Position numbers and translations under genes: made by a program. From Ruminococcus sp. OA3 (GTDB lineage: Bacteria > Bacillota > Clostridia > Lachnospirales > Lachnospiraceae), in assembly GCF_022440845.1 (NCBI RefSeq), contig NZ_JAKNTO010000001.1:3410001-3474000 (forward strand): a stretch of 64,000 nt of DNA. The letters run 5' to 3'. The notes below the pieces were generated by a model. That model searched no databases, was not told the DNA's origin, and saw only the letters and a list, made by a program, of their open reading frames with translations. This document shows, piece by piece, positions 1 through 8,611 of this stretch (its first letter is position 1; each line of letters begins with the position of its first letter).

Positions 1-472
1 TGATCTTCGGGTGGGACATCAGCGCACGCCCCATGGCGAGCATCTGCTGTTCTCCTCCGGATAACGTACCCGCCAGCTGATTCCGTCTCTCCTCAAGACG
101 CGGAAAACGTTTGTATACCATCTCCAGTGTCTCTTCGATCTCCTGTTTATCACTTCTGGTAAATGCTCCCATCCGCAGATTCTCATACACACTCAGCTGT
201 GCAAAGACGCGGCGTCCTTCCGGAACATGAGCCATACCAAGTCCTACTATTTTATGCGCCGGTGTCCTGGTAATATCCTGCCCTTCAAATATGACAGAAC
301 CGTTCTTCGGTGTCAGCAATCCGGTGATCGTATGAAGGATCGTAGTTTTACCTGCACCGTTAGCTCCGATCAATGCGATCACTTCTCCCTCGTTTACCTC
401 GAAGGAGACACCTTTGATCGCCTGGATCATTCCATAGAATACTTCCAGGTCCTTAACTTCAAGCATTGCCAT
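1..472 (-). CDS. livF: Branched-chain amino acid ABC transporter ATPase LivF (partial, 3' end outside window)
   Basis: N-terminal part of an ABC ATPase that energises branched-chain amino acid uptake at the inner face of the membrane. The translation begins MAMLEVKDLEVFYG and contains the Walker A motif GANGAGKTT, the LivF-typical HVPEGRRVF stretch and the start of the signature (LSGGEQQMLAMGRAL), after which the window ends. The ATG at 472 follows an AGGAGG about 8 bases upstream. It is the last visible gene of livH-livM-livG-livF and starts 12 bases after livG stops. Family assignment is secure; the missing part carries Walker B and the H-loop. Confidence 0.93.
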   Translation of the reverse strand, partial: MAMLEVKDLEVFYGMIQAIKGVSFEVNEGEVIALIGANGAGKTTILHTITGLLTPKNGSVIFEGQDITRTPAHKIVGLGMAHVPEGRRVFAQLSVYENLRMGAFTRSDKQEIEETLEMVYKRFPRLEERRNQLAGTLSGGEQQMLAMGRALMSHPKI

Positions 473-484
473 TCTTCTCTCCTC

Positions 485-1243
485 CTATTCTCCCAGATAT
501 GCCGTGATGACTTCCGGATTATTCAATACCACGCTCGTCTCTCCCTGTGCCAGAACTTCACCGAAGTTCAGTACGGTCAATTCTTCGCAGATACCGGCTA
601 CCAGCTTCATATCATGTTCAATGAGCAGAATGGTCATATCAAATTTTTCTCTGACAAACTGTATGGTCTCCATAAGCTCGCTGGTCTCATTCGGATTCAT
701 TCCTGCCGCCGGCTCATCCAGCAGAATAAGCTGAGGATCCGTCGCAAGCGCACGCGCTATTTCCAGCTTTCTCTGTTTTCCATAGGGAAGATTGGACGCC
801 AGGAAGTCTGCTTCTTTTTCCAGTCCGAATACCCGCAGCAGCTCCATTGCCCTTTCATTCATTTCTTTTTCTACTTTTCGGTATCTGGGCAAACGCAGAA
901 TACCTTCTATTGTCGTGTAATGGTGGTGATTGTGAAGTCCCACCTTAACATTGTCGAGAACCGGAAGATCTTTAAACAGACGGATATTCTGGAAAGTCCG
1001 GGCAATGCCGGCTCTGTTGATTTCAATCGTCTTTTTTCCGGTAATATCGTTACCTCCAAGTTTTACAATACCTTCGTCTGGTTTATATACGCCGGTCAGC
1101 AGGTTAAAAAACGTTGTCTTTCCCGCTCCGTTCGGACCGATCAGTCCGTACAGCTGACCTGCTTCAATGTTCATATCCACTGCATTAACTGCACGCAGAC
1201 CTCCAAAGGAAATACCCAGATTTTTCACTTCCAACAGTGCCAT
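485..1243 (-). CDS. livG: Branched-chain amino acid ABC transporter ATPase LivG
   Basis: ATPase subunit partnering LivF beneath the LivHM permease. The 252-residue protein starts MALLEVKNLGISFGG and has Walker A GPNGAGKTT, the LivG-typical Q-loop segment IARTFQNIRLF, signature-region sequence YGKQRKLEIARAL, Walker B LILLDEPAAGMNPNE and the H-loop EHD. The family's full length is about 255 residues, so it is complete. A longer reading frame extends upstream into livM, but the ATG at 1243 has a purine-rich site just before it and gives the family's normal N-terminus. The stop of livM lies one base away, implying translational coupling. Confidence 0.95.
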   Translation of the reverse strand: MALLEVKNLGISFGGLRAVNAVDMNIEAGQLYGLIGPNGAGKTTFFNLLTGVYKPDEGIVKLGGNDITGKKTIEINRAGIARTFQNIRLFKDLPVLDNVKVGLHNHHHYTTIEGILRLPRYRKVEKEMNERAMELLRVFGLEKEADFLASNLPYGKQRKLEIARALATDPQLILLDEPAAGMNPNETSELMETIQFVREKFDMTILLIEHDMKLVAGICEELTVLNFGEVLAQGETSVVLNNPEVITAYLGE

Positions 1244-1244
1244 T

Positions 1245-2327
1245 TTATTCTGCCCCCTTCGCTGTCTTCTTTTTCGCAGCCATCCGTCTGAATGAATGTT
1301 TTTCACGCCACTCGATTGATTTCGGCGCCCAGTTAAAGAGCATCATAAGGATCAGCACAATGGCATAGATCAGCATCCGGTAATCTGAAAGTCCTCTTAA
1401 GAGTTCCGGAAGCAAGGTCAGAATAACAGCAGCTATTATGGACCCTCTCATGTTTCCGATTCCCCCCAGCACAACAAATACCAGGATCATGATGGACATA
1501 TTATATCCAAAGTTTTTGGGCAGTGCCGTAAGTGTCGAAAGATTGTGTGCATACAGAACTCCTGCCACACCCGCCAGTGCGGCTGAAACAGAGAATGCCA
1601 TCAGTTTGTATTTTGTGATATTAATTCCAATTGATTCCGCTGCAATACGATTGTCACGGATCGCCATAATCGCACGGCCGTCTCTTGAATTTACCATATT
1701 CAAAATGATGACAAGCGTGATCAGGATCAGTACAATGCCGATCAGAAACGTTGAATCTTTCGGCGTCCCCGTGATTCCCTGCGGACCGTTGATAATGACC
1801 ATACCATCCGGCTCCATATCAAGTGCCACGGCATCTTTCATGGAAAAATGAAAACCATTGCTGTCTTTTCCAATAAAAAACACATTGATGACATTTTTAA
1901 TGATTTCGCCGAATGCAAGCGTAACAATCGCCAGATAGTCTCCCTTCAGCCGAAGAACCGGGATACCGATAAGAATGCCGAAGATTCCGGCAAGTACTGC
2001 ACCGATCAGCAGTGCCAGGAAAAAGCGGAGTCCCGCGGAAGGGATGACTTCCTCCATACATTTTGAAAAGAATGCACTGGAAAAAGCGCCGACACACATG
2101 AATCCTGCATGTCCAAGACTGAGTTCCCCAAGAATACCTACGGTAAGGTTGAGAGAAAGCGCCAGGATCACATAGACGCAGAGAGGTACCAAAAGTCCCT
2201 GCATCAGGCTTGACAGGCTTCCCGCTGACACCAGGATCTGAACGATGATAAATGCCGCGATGACAATACCATACGTTATCATATTGTTTTTTGTCGTTTT
2301 ATTCATCTTCTTTAACATCGTTTTCAC
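1245..2327 (-). CDS. livM: Branched-chain amino acid ABC transporter permease LivM
   Basis: Polytopic permease of 360 residues. It has about nine hydrophobic segments and the family motif around GELSLGHAGFMCVGAF, which resembles LivM N-terminal consensus, plus the EAA-like region RDNRIAAESIGINITKYKLMAF that contacts the ATPases. The most likely start is a GTG at 2327, directly after the livH stop codon and 9 bases from AGGAG; an ATG three codons further in is the alternative. It forms the transmembrane channel with LivH. The charged, poorly conserved C-terminus (about 20 residues) is typical of the family. Confidence 0.93.
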   Translation of the reverse strand: MKTMLKKMNKTTKNNMITYGIVIAAFIIVQILVSAGSLSSLMQGLLVPLCVYVILALSLNLTVGILGELSLGHAGFMCVGAFSSAFFSKCMEEVIPSAGLRFFLALLIGAVLAGIFGILIGIPVLRLKGDYLAIVTLAFGEIIKNVINVFFIGKDSNGFHFSMKDAVALDMEPDGMVIINGPQGITGTPKDSTFLIGIVLILITLVIILNMVNSRDGRAIMAIRDNRIAAESIGINITKYKLMAFSVSAALAGVAGVLYAHNLSTLTALPKNFGYNMSIMILVFVVLGGIGNMRGSIIAAVILTLLPELLRGLSDYRMLIYAIVLILMMLFNWAPKSIEWREKHSFRRMAAKKKTAKGAE

Positions 2328-3212
2328 CTACACTTTCTCCTGAATATTTTTGCCGAGAATGCCGGTAGGCTTCACGAGCAGTACGATAATAAGCACAGCA
2401 AAAACAATCGCATCCGCAAGCTGCGACGAGATATATGCCTTGCCCAGAATTTCAATAATACCCAGAAGAATACCTCCGATCATCGCTCCGGGAATGGAGC
2501 CGATACCACCGAACACCGCGGCTACAAATGCCTTAATACCCGGCATCGCTCCTGTGTAGGGAGACAGAGACGGATAAGCTGAACACAGCAGGACACCCGC
2601 CAGTGCAGCAAGCCCCGACCCGATCGCAAATGTCAGCGCGATCGTCTTGTTGACATTGATCCCCATCAGCTGAGCCGCCCCTTTGTCCTCTGAAACCGCC
2701 AGCATCGCCTGACCGGATTTTGACTTTCTGATAAACAATGTAAGAACAATCATGATCACAACACAGGATACGATAGTCACAATTGTCTCACCGGTTATGA
2801 GCAGCGCACCATCTGCCAGTGAAATGGCAGGAACTGTCACAACAGACTTAAAAGATTTTGTATTCGCTCCAAATAGCAGAAGCGCAATATTCTGCAGCAG
2901 ATAGCTGACACCGATCGCAGTGATCAGCACTGCCAGCGGCGATGCGGCATTCCGAAGCGGACGGTATGCGACACGTTCGATCGTCACACCGAGTACCGTA
3001 CAGAATACAACTGCTACTAAAATTCCTATAATCGGCGGAAGACCCAGGTTCGTTGTTGCCAGCAGAACCGCGTAGCCGCCTACCATAATTACATCACCAT
3101 GCGCAAAGTTCAGCATCTTTGCAATTCCATATACCATGGTGTAACCAAGGGCAATGATCGCATAGACGCTGCCCAGGCTAATGCCATTAATCAAGTAAGA
3201 TAAAAAGCTCAT
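2328..3212 (-). CDS. livH: Branched-chain amino acid ABC transporter permease LivH
   Basis: Permease of 294 residues that pairs with LivM. The N-terminus contains the LivH hallmark SLGSVYAIIALGYTMVYGI followed by LNFAHGDVIMVG, and the cytoplasmic loop ends in the region DKGAAQLMGINVNKTIALTF, the coupling helix for LivG/LivF. The ATG at 3212 follows a GAGGGG site. It is the first gene of livHMGF; its own promoter lies at 3250-3279. The matching binding protein livJ is 4 kb upstream on the same strand, separated by the nad operon. Confidence 0.94.
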   Translation of the reverse strand: MSFLSYLINGISLGSVYAIIALGYTMVYGIAKMLNFAHGDVIMVGGYAVLLATTNLGLPPIIGILVAVVFCTVLGVTIERVAYRPLRNAASPLAVLITAIGVSYLLQNIALLLFGANTKSFKSVVTVPAISLADGALLITGETIVTIVSCVVIMIVLTLFIRKSKSGQAMLAVSEDKGAAQLMGINVNKTIALTFAIGSGLAALAGVLLCSAYPSLSPYTGAMPGIKAFVAAVFGGIGSIPGAMIGGILLGIIEILGKAYISSQLADAIVFAVLIIVLLVKPTGILGKNIQEKV

Positions 3213-3249
3213 AGCACACCCCTCTGTCGTATAATTTTCATAATGCTTT

Positions 3250-3279
3250 ATTATACCATCCCATTCGACAAATTTTCAA
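3250..3279 (-). promoter_or_regulatory. Promoter for livHMGF
   Basis: On the minus strand a TTGAAA -35 (3274-3279) and a consensus TATAAT -10 (3250-3255) are separated by 18 bp, about 40 bases upstream of the livH start. It would give livHMGF a transcript independent of the nad operon, which appears to end at the hairpin just upstream. Confidence 0.65.
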
Positions 3280-3316
3280 GGAAAACCCTATGTTTTCTGG
3301 AACTTTTGTATGAAAC

Positions 3317-3354
3317 GGCAATGGCTGTCTCCTTTTTCTGAGACAGCCATTGCC
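3317..3354 (-). terminator. Hairpin ending the nad-niaR operon
   Basis: Perfect 15-bp inverted repeat (GGCAATGGCTGTCTC, 8-base loop, complement) immediately downstream of niaR. The T-tract on the minus strand is weak, so strength is uncertain, but its position between niaR and the livH promoter fits transcription termination. Confidence 0.7.
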
Positions 3355-3364
3355 TGGTATTCTT

Positions 3365-3871
3365 TTATTTTACCAGATATCCTTTCATTTTCAAGGCATT
3401 TTCTATCAAATTTAGTATTTCCTCAGAATCCGCTGTTACTGTGTGGTAATGATAACCAGAAGTGATATTTTTCAGCGGACTGGACTTTCCCATACGGATT
3501 CCTTCCATAAACTCTTCCACATCTCTTCTGGAATTGATCAGCATGTCCGCTTTCAGCTGTCCGTAAACTTTATGGTTCACAAACACATCAGCTACTCTGC
3601 CGCCCATATCCACAATCGTATAGAGTTCATCCACAATTTCATCATCCGCATGGCAGACTTTAAAGATACGCTGTGCCTTTTTCCAGGCATTCAGCACATA
3701 TCCTCTGTTCGTGGATACAATATCCTGGTTGGCTGCCCGCAGAAGAGCAATATCCTGCACGATCACCTGCCTGCTGACGTGAAATTCTTCTGACAGCCTG
3801 TTCCCCGATACCGGAGCTGCACTGCACTGAATGTAATTCAATATTTCCTTTCGTCTTGCCTCACCATTCAT
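3365..3871 (-). CDS. niaR: NiaR-type niacin-responsive repressor
   Basis: 168-residue regulator with an N-terminal winged helix (RRKEILNYIQ...VSGNRLSEEFHVSRQVIVQDI, residues 6-45) and a C-terminal 3H domain; three conserved histidines of that domain can be seen in VNHKVYG and SGYHYHTV. NiaR proteins repress NAD biosynthesis and niacin uptake genes when nicotinic acid is present. It lies 18 bases after nadC at the end of the nadABC operon, so it probably regulates its own operon. Start ATG at 3871. The operator itself could not be identified with confidence. Confidence 0.9.
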   Translation of the reverse strand: MNGEARRKEILNYIQCSAAPVSGNRLSEEFHVSRQVIVQDIALLRAANQDIVSTNRGYVLNAWKKAQRIFKVCHADDEIVDELYTIVDMGGRVADVFVNHKVYGQLKADMLINSRRDVEEFMEGIRMGKSSPLKNITSGYHYHTVTADSEEILNLIENALKMKGYLVK

Positions 3872-3889
3872 AAGCTATCACCATTAAAC

Positions 3890-4744
3890 CTATACTGCAT
3901 GCAGATTTTTCAGTGAAATATCCATAATCGGAGCTGAGTGCGTCAGCGCACCGCTTGAAATAAAATCAACACCGACAGACAGATATTTCTCAATATTTTC
4001 CTTCGTCACATTACCGGAACACTCTGTCTGTGCGCGCCCGCCGATCAGCTGGATCGCTTCTTTCATCATTTCCGGCGTCATATTGTCCAGCATGATGATA
4101 TCCGCGCCGGCATCCACCGCCTCTTTTACCATATCCAGATTCTCAACTTCAACTTCAATCTTCCGGACAAACGGAGCATACTCTTTCGCCATCCTGATCG
4201 CATTTGACACGCTTCCCGCCGCACCGATATGATTGTCTTTGAGCAGGATCCCGTCCGAGAGATTATAGCGGTGATTGCACCCGCCGCCAACTTTTACCGC
4301 ATATTTTTCAAATATCCTCATGTTTGGCGTCGTTTTCCTCGTATCGAGAAGTTTTGTCTTACTCCCCTCCAGAAGCACTGCGATTGAGTGCGTATACGTA
4401 GCAATCCCGGACATACGCTGCAGATAGTTGAGCGCCGTGCGCTCACCGGACAGCAGTACCCGGATATCGCCTGTCACAACCGCCATCCTGGTTCCATTAG
4501 TCACAAAGTCACCGTCTTCCACAAAGGCTTCAACTTTAACCGTGTCATCCAGCAGTTCAAACACTCTTTCAAACACCCCCATGCCTGCCACGATCCCATC
4601 CTGTTTGCAGATCAGGTCAACCTGCCCCTGGCATGCTTTTCTCATAACCGCATTGGTCGTGATATCCTCCGATGTGATATCCTCTTTCAATGCCTGTAAA
4701 ATCAAATCATCCACATTTAGCTTCGTTGTGATTGGATTGTTCAT
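3890..4744 (-). CDS. nadC: Nicotinate-nucleotide diphosphorylase (quinolinate phosphoribosyltransferase)
   Basis: Converts quinolinate and PRPP to nicotinate mononucleotide, CO2 and pyrophosphate. The 284-residue protein has the NadC landmarks ERTALNYLQRMSGIAT (about residues 101-116), DTRKTTPNMR (135-144), KVGGGCNHRYNLSDGILLKDNHI, and the C-terminal TECSGNVTKENI and GVDFISSGALTHS. Length is normal. Its first 38 bases overlap the end of nadB, so the two are translationally coupled. Third step of the cytosolic de novo NAD pathway encoded here. Confidence 0.96.
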   Translation of the reverse strand: MNNPITTKLNVDDLILQALKEDITSEDITTNAVMRKACQGQVDLICKQDGIVAGMGVFERVFELLDDTVKVEAFVEDGDFVTNGTRMAVVTGDIRVLLSGERTALNYLQRMSGIATYTHSIAVLLEGSKTKLLDTRKTTPNMRIFEKYAVKVGGGCNHRYNLSDGILLKDNHIGAAGSVSNAIRMAKEYAPFVRKIEVEVENLDMVKEAVDAGADIIMLDNMTPEMMKEAIQLIGGRAQTECSGNVTKENIEKYLSVGVDFISSGALTHSAPIMDISLKNLHAV

Positions 4745-6032
4745 GTTCCTTTTTCATCCTTTCTGTCTCTTCGATAATAGCGTTCCGATACTTCTCTCTG
4801 ATCGCCTCATAATCTGTGTACTGGCTGAAGTCAACGATCTCCATAATGTCTTCCCTGGCTTTAGCAGCTTCGATCTGTTCCTGAATCTGTCCTGCTGCCC
4901 GTTTTGCAAACACCAGGCTTTCAAGCAGTGAGTTGCTCGCCAGCCTGTTAGCCCCATGTACACCGTTGCAGCTTGTCTCGCCGACAGCATACAGCTGATC
5001 CATGGACGTATGGCTGTATTTATCGACATGAATCCCTCCCATGAAATAATGCTGTGCGGGAACCACCGGAATACACTCTTTGGTCACATCATATCCTTCT
5101 TCCAGACACCGCTTATAAATATTTGGAAAATGAGACTTAATCTCCGCCTCCGGAATTTTTTCCATGGACAGCCATACGTATGGCATGCCGTCTTTTTCCA
5201 TCTGTTGATGTATGGCCGCGGTGAGCAGATCCCTGGGCAGAAGTTCATCGACAAACCTTTGATGATGGGCATCATACAGCACAGCGCCTTCTCCCCTGAC
5301 AGACTCAGAGATCAGAAAGCGCCTGCCCGGTTTTTTGGAATAAAGCGTAGTCGGGTGAATCTGTACATAGTCTATATTTTCCAGCTCTACTCCATTTTTT
5401 ATTGCGATGGCGAGTCCGTCGCCTGTCAGATGCGGAAAGTTCGTAGAATGCTCGTACAGTCCGCCCACACCGCCGCAGGCCAGTACCGTCTCCCGGGCCT
5501 CGATCACCATCTGTCCTCCGTCTGCCGTCCTGCATACAATACCATAACAGATATTGTCCTGACAGACAAGATCGATCATCGTAACGTGCTCCAGGATCGA
5601 AATATTGTCACGTCTTCTCACTTCTTCCAGCAGTTTTTTCGTGATCTCTTCCCCTGTGATATCCTCATGAAACAAAATCCTCGGCCGAGAGTGACCGCCT
5701 TCTCTTGTAAATGCCAGTTCGCCGTTCTCCGTTGCGAAGTCAACTCCGAAACTGATCAGTTCACGGATGATCTCCTGTGACGACCGTATCATAATGTCCA
5801 CTGACTCTTCTCTGTTTTTATAATGGCCCGCACGCATGGTATCCTCATAGTAACTGTCGTAATCAGACTCACTGCGCAGCATGCAGATGCCGCCCTGCGC
5901 CAGATAGGAATCACTGTTTTCGGCTTCATCTTTTGTGATCATCAGGACCTCTTTGTCTCCCGGAAGATTCAGCGCACAGAACAATCCTCCGACACCGGTA
6001 CCTACAATTAAAATATCTGTTTTCTTTTTCAT
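4707..6032 (-). CDS. nadB: L-aspartate oxidase
   Basis: FAD enzyme making iminoaspartate from L-aspartate. It opens with the dinucleotide-binding motif ILIVGTGVGGLFCAL, then SYLAQGGI, RAGHYKNREESV, the active-site region GGHSRPRILFHEDITGEEI, and near the end HYFMGGIHVD, ETSCNGVHGANRLASNSLLESLVF. At 441 residues it is shorter than the proteobacterial enzyme (about 530) and lacks most of the C-terminal helical domain, as many clostridial homologues do. The ATG at 6032 follows GAAGG. It overlaps nadC by 38 bases. Confidence 0.95.
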   Translation of the reverse strand: MKKKTDILIVGTGVGGLFCALNLPGDKEVLMITKDEAENSDSYLAQGGICMLRSESDYDSYYEDTMRAGHYKNREESVDIMIRSSQEIIRELISFGVDFATENGELAFTREGGHSRPRILFHEDITGEEITKKLLEEVRRRDNISILEHVTMIDLVCQDNICYGIVCRTADGGQMVIEARETVLACGGVGGLYEHSTNFPHLTGDGLAIAIKNGVELENIDYVQIHPTTLYSKKPGRRFLISESVRGEGAVLYDAHHQRFVDELLPRDLLTAAIHQQMEKDGMPYVWLSMEKIPEAEIKSHFPNIYKRCLEEGYDVTKECIPVVPAQHYFMGGIHVDKYSHTSMDQLYAVGETSCNGVHGANRLASNSLLESLVFAKRAAGQIQEQIEAAKAREDIMEIVDFSQYTDYEAIREKYRNAIIEETERMKKEHEQSNHNEAKCG

Positions 6033-6046
6033 TTTCCTTACCTTCT

Positions 6047-6958
6047 TTATCTGGCCAGCTGAAGCATACGCACCAGGGGCTCATTTGATTTCACACGCAT
6101 GGTTTCCTCAAGTACTACTTCATTTTCGCCCGTCTTCAGTACATGCAGTACCTTTTCCGGTGAAATCTTCTTCATGTTGGGACAGTACTGGCGGTGTCCC
6201 ACGGAATAGAATTTCTTATCCGGATTCTTTTGCTTCAGCTCATAGAGGACCCCCATCTCCGTACAGATGATGAATTCTTTGGCGTCGCTCGCCGTCGCGT
6301 AATCGATGATACCGGATGTGCTTCCGATATAGTCCGCCTCATTCAGGATCTCCAGCTTACATTCCGGATGTACGAGAACTTTCGCTTCTGGCTTTGCCTC
6401 TTTTGCTTTTTTTACGTTTTCCAGTGATATGCTGGTATGTACATGGCAGAACCCGTCATTGAAAATGAATTCTTTCTCCGGAACCTTGGATGCGATATAC
6501 CGCCCCAGGTTCTCATCCGGTATAAAATATATTCGCCTGTTCGGAAGTGCTTTTACGATCCTCAGCGCATTGGATGAGGTCACACATACGTCTGAATATG
6601 CTTTGATCTCCGCTGTGGAATTCACATAACAGACGACAGCTACATCCTCGTACTCTTCCTTTACTTTTTTTATTTTATCGATATCCGCCATATGTGCCAT
6701 CGGGCAGTCAGCCGCAGCATCCGGCATCAGTACAGTTTTCTCAGGATTGAGTATCTTGGCACTTTCACCCATAAAAGAGACGCCGCAGAACACAATGGTT
6801 TTCTGTGTCACCTCTGTCGCAAGCTTTGCCAGGTAATAAGAGTCCCCTATATAATCTGCAAGTTCCTGTACTTCATCATTCACATAATAATGGGCTAGAA
6901 TCACAGCGTCTTTCTGCTCTTTCAATGCCCGTATTTCCTCAACAATCTGACTCATCAT
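6047..6958 (-). CDS. nadA: Quinolinate synthase
   Basis: 4Fe-4S enzyme condensing iminoaspartate with dihydroxyacetone phosphate to quinolinate. The 303-residue protein shows AHYYVNDEVQELADYIGDS, the first cluster cysteine in VFCGVSFMGESAKIL, a second in VTSSNA/HPECK, and the last in GHRQYCPNMKKI. The HPECKLEILNEADYIGSTSGI block is diagnostic. Two adjacent ATG codons (6958 and 6955) sit 5 and 8 bases after GGAGG, so the exact start may be one codon in. First gene of the nad operon with a consensus promoter upstream. Confidence 0.96.
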   Translation of the reverse strand: MMSQIVEEIRALKEQKDAVILAHYYVNDEVQELADYIGDSYYLAKLATEVTQKTIVFCGVSFMGESAKILNPEKTVLMPDAAADCPMAHMADIDKIKKVKEEYEDVAVVCYVNSTAEIKAYSDVCVTSSNALRIVKALPNRRIYFIPDENLGRYIASKVPEKEFIFNDGFCHVHTSISLENVKKAKEAKPEAKVLVHPECKLEILNEADYIGSTSGIIDYATASDAKEFIICTEMGVLYELKQKNPDKKFYSVGHRQYCPNMKKISPEKVLHVLKTGENEVVLEETMRVKSNEPLVRMLQLAR

Positions 6959-6985
6959 CAGTTCCTCCTTAACATATTGCTGTTC

Positions 6986-7014
6986 ATTATAGCACGCGTC
7001 ATTACATCTGACAA
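6986..7014 (-). promoter_or_regulatory. Promoter for nadABC-niaR
   Basis: TTGTCA (7009-7014) and TATAAT (6986-6991) on the minus strand with an exact 17-bp spacer, about 28 bases before nadA. NiaR should act here, but I could not define its site by eye. Confidence 0.75.
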
Positions 7015-7044
7015 GACAGTTGTTGTATTTATTGTAAATTTGTG

Positions 7045-7127
7045 TAACAGTTCAGACGGCGCGGAAACATCCGATGCTTCCTGAACGTATTTTCCAGTTC
7101 AGAAAATGCGCCGTCTGAGCTGTTACA
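7045..7127. repeat. 83-bp inverted-repeat element with nested hairpin
   Basis: A 19-bp arm at 7045-7063 (GTAACAGTTCAGACGGCGC) matches the complement of 7109-7127 at 18 of 19 positions. A smaller hairpin (CTGAAC at 7082-7087 with GTTCAG at 7098-7103) is nested in the loop. Neither side has a T-tract, so it is not an ordinary terminator; livJ has its own terminator next to it. It may be a small palindromic repeat of MITE or REP type. Confidence 0.6.
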
Positions 7128-7140
7128 AATCTGCAAAAAA

Positions 7141-7181
7141 ATATGCACAGGCTGCTCTCCTTCGAGAGTGCCTGTGCATAT
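7141..7181 (-). terminator. Terminator of livJ
   Basis: 12-bp perfect stem (ATATGCACAGGC at 7141-7152, complement at 7170-7181) with an additional inner CTCTC/GAGAG stem. On the minus strand it is followed by a run of seven T. It lies about 45 bases after the livJ stop. Confidence 0.88.
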
Positions 7182-7224
7182 CTTCTAATGCGGCATCTTC
7201 ATACCATAAATATAAGCGGTAAAA

Positions 7225-8439
7225 TTATAACTCTTTGTATTTTCCGTTTTCAATCTGAAGTACCATCGGAGCTTTTTCCGGCTCCCCATCAGCTGTCCAT
7301 GTCATCTCTTTTGCTGTCACACCGCTGAACGTGATTTCCGTCATTGCTGCCTTCACCGCATCACAGATATCAGATGCACTCATATCAGCAGTCACTTCAG
7401 CTTTTTCCATGGCTTCTTTCAGAATGTAAACTCCGTCATAGGCATCTGCCGCAAACTGGTTCGGTGTCTCACCGTAAGCTTCCTCAAATGCTGTTACGAA
7501 TGTCTTCACAGTCTCATCCTCTGAGGTTGCACAGAACGGTGCCAGGAACATTGCTCCCTCCGCCAGAGACGCATCAAATCCATCAACATCCAGAATGCCG
7601 TCCAGTCCGTCACAGCTGAAGAAAATCGGGCTGTAGCTCATGCTCTTCGCCTGCTTCAGTACCAGAGAAGCTTCCTGATAGTAGAATGGCAGGAATACCA
7701 GTTCAGCACCGGCATCTTTAGCCTTCTGAATCTGAACAGAGAAATCTGTCTTGTTGTCAGCGGTAAATGCTTCTGCTGCGACGATTTCCAGTCCTTTCGT
7801 CTTTGCTTCTGCTGCAAATGCCTGATAGATTCCTGAAGAATACGTATCAGAACTGTCATAGATTACAGCGATTTTTGTAGCCAGCTGGTTTTCCGCGATA
7901 TAATCTGCAGAAGCCACACCCTGATTCGGGTCAGAGAAACACACACGGTATGCATTCTCATACTGTACACACTCCACAGCTGTCCCTGACGGTGTCAGCT
8001 GGAAGATATTGTCCTTCTGTGACTCTTCTGCCACTGCGATACACGGTACGGATGTTACAGCACCGAGCAGTGCCTGCATCCCCCAGTCTTTCAGAGTATT
8101 ATATGCATTTACAGCTTTCTCAGCATCGTGCTCATCATCCTGAAAATTCAGTTCAATCTGAACACCATTAATTCCGCCGGCAGCGTTGATTTCCTTAGCC
8201 GCCATCTCAGCACCGTTTTTAACAGCCTGACCGTAAACAGCAGCACCGCCTGTGGTTGGTCCAATCCCGCCGATCTTGAACACAGAGCCGCTCTCTCCGC
8301 CGGTATTTTCTGTACCGGCATTCTCTGTACCAGCATTTTCTCCGCTGTCAGATGATTCTTTCTTTCCACATGCTGCGAGACTTGATACAGCTAACGCAGC
8401 AACCAACGCAAGACTAATAAATTTCTTGATATTTTTCAT
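7225..8439 (-). CDS. livJ: Branched-chain amino acid ABC transporter substrate-binding lipoprotein LivJ
   Basis: Extracellular binding protein anchored by a lipid. The signal sequence ends in the lipobox SSLAAC, followed by a Ser/Glu/Gly/Thr-rich linker, then the type I periplasmic-binding fold (FKIGGIGPTTGGAAVYGQAVKNGAEMAAKEIN, FQDDEHDAEKAVNAYNTL, and the C-terminal QFAADAYDGVYILKEAM). The ATG at 8439 is 8 bases from AGGAGG; an upstream GTG is too close. About 404 residues, normal for the family. It is separated from its permease and ATPase genes by nadABC-niaR but lies on the same strand. Confidence 0.93.
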   Translation of the reverse strand: MKNIKKFISLALVAALAVSSLAACGKKESSDSGENAGTENAGTENTGGESGSVFKIGGIGPTTGGAAVYGQAVKNGAEMAAKEINAAGGINGVQIELNFQDDEHDAEKAVNAYNTLKDWGMQALLGAVTSVPCIAVAEESQKDNIFQLTPSGTAVECVQYENAYRVCFSDPNQGVASADYIAENQLATKIAVIYDSSDTYSSGIYQAFAAEAKTKGLEIVAAEAFTADNKTDFSVQIQKAKDAGAELVFLPFYYQEASLVLKQAKSMSYSPIFFSCDGLDGILDVDGFDASLAEGAMFLAPFCATSEDETVKTFVTAFEEAYGETPNQFAADAYDGVYILKEAMEKAEVTADMSASDICDAVKAAMTEITFSGVTAKEMTWTADGEPEKAPMVLQIENGKYKEL

Positions 8440-8475
8440 CACTTGCCCCTCCTATAATATTTATCGTTCTGAAAT

Positions 8476-8504
8476 ATGATACCCTCTGGTTTATGCTTTG
8501 TCAA
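8476..8504 (-). promoter_or_regulatory. Promoter for livJ
   Basis: Minus-strand TTGACA (8499-8504) and TATCAT (8476-8481), 17-bp spacer. It lies back to back with the MATE promoter at 8522-8550. Confidence 0.75.
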
Positions 8505-8521
8505 TCAACTTTTTATATTTC

Positions 8522-8550
8522 TTGACACAATACCGGGTCGCTTCTATTAT
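8522..8550 (+). promoter_or_regulatory. Promoter for MATE transporter leader transcript
   Basis: Plus-strand TTGACA (8522-8527) and TATTAT (8545-8550), 17-bp spacer. The predicted start is about 170 bases before the MATE gene, leaving room for a structured leader. Confidence 0.78.
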
Positions 8551-8611
8551 TATAAGTAATACAGATTTTTTATTACATAGGAAATTCCTCCGGAATCCCC
8601 TATGTAATAAA

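Noticed and set aside
227-1291. 354-codon plus-strand frame over livF and livG
   Set aside because: Antisense to two clear ABC ATPases; His, Phe and Cys rich composition typical of antisense translation.
4956-5780. 274-codon plus-strand frame
   Set aside because: It lies entirely antisense to nadB, whose motifs are unmistakable; composition is that of a reverse-strand shadow.
6986-7020. NiaR operator in the nadA promoter
   Set aside because: No clear palindrome was found there, and I could not recall the consensus precisely enough to call a site.
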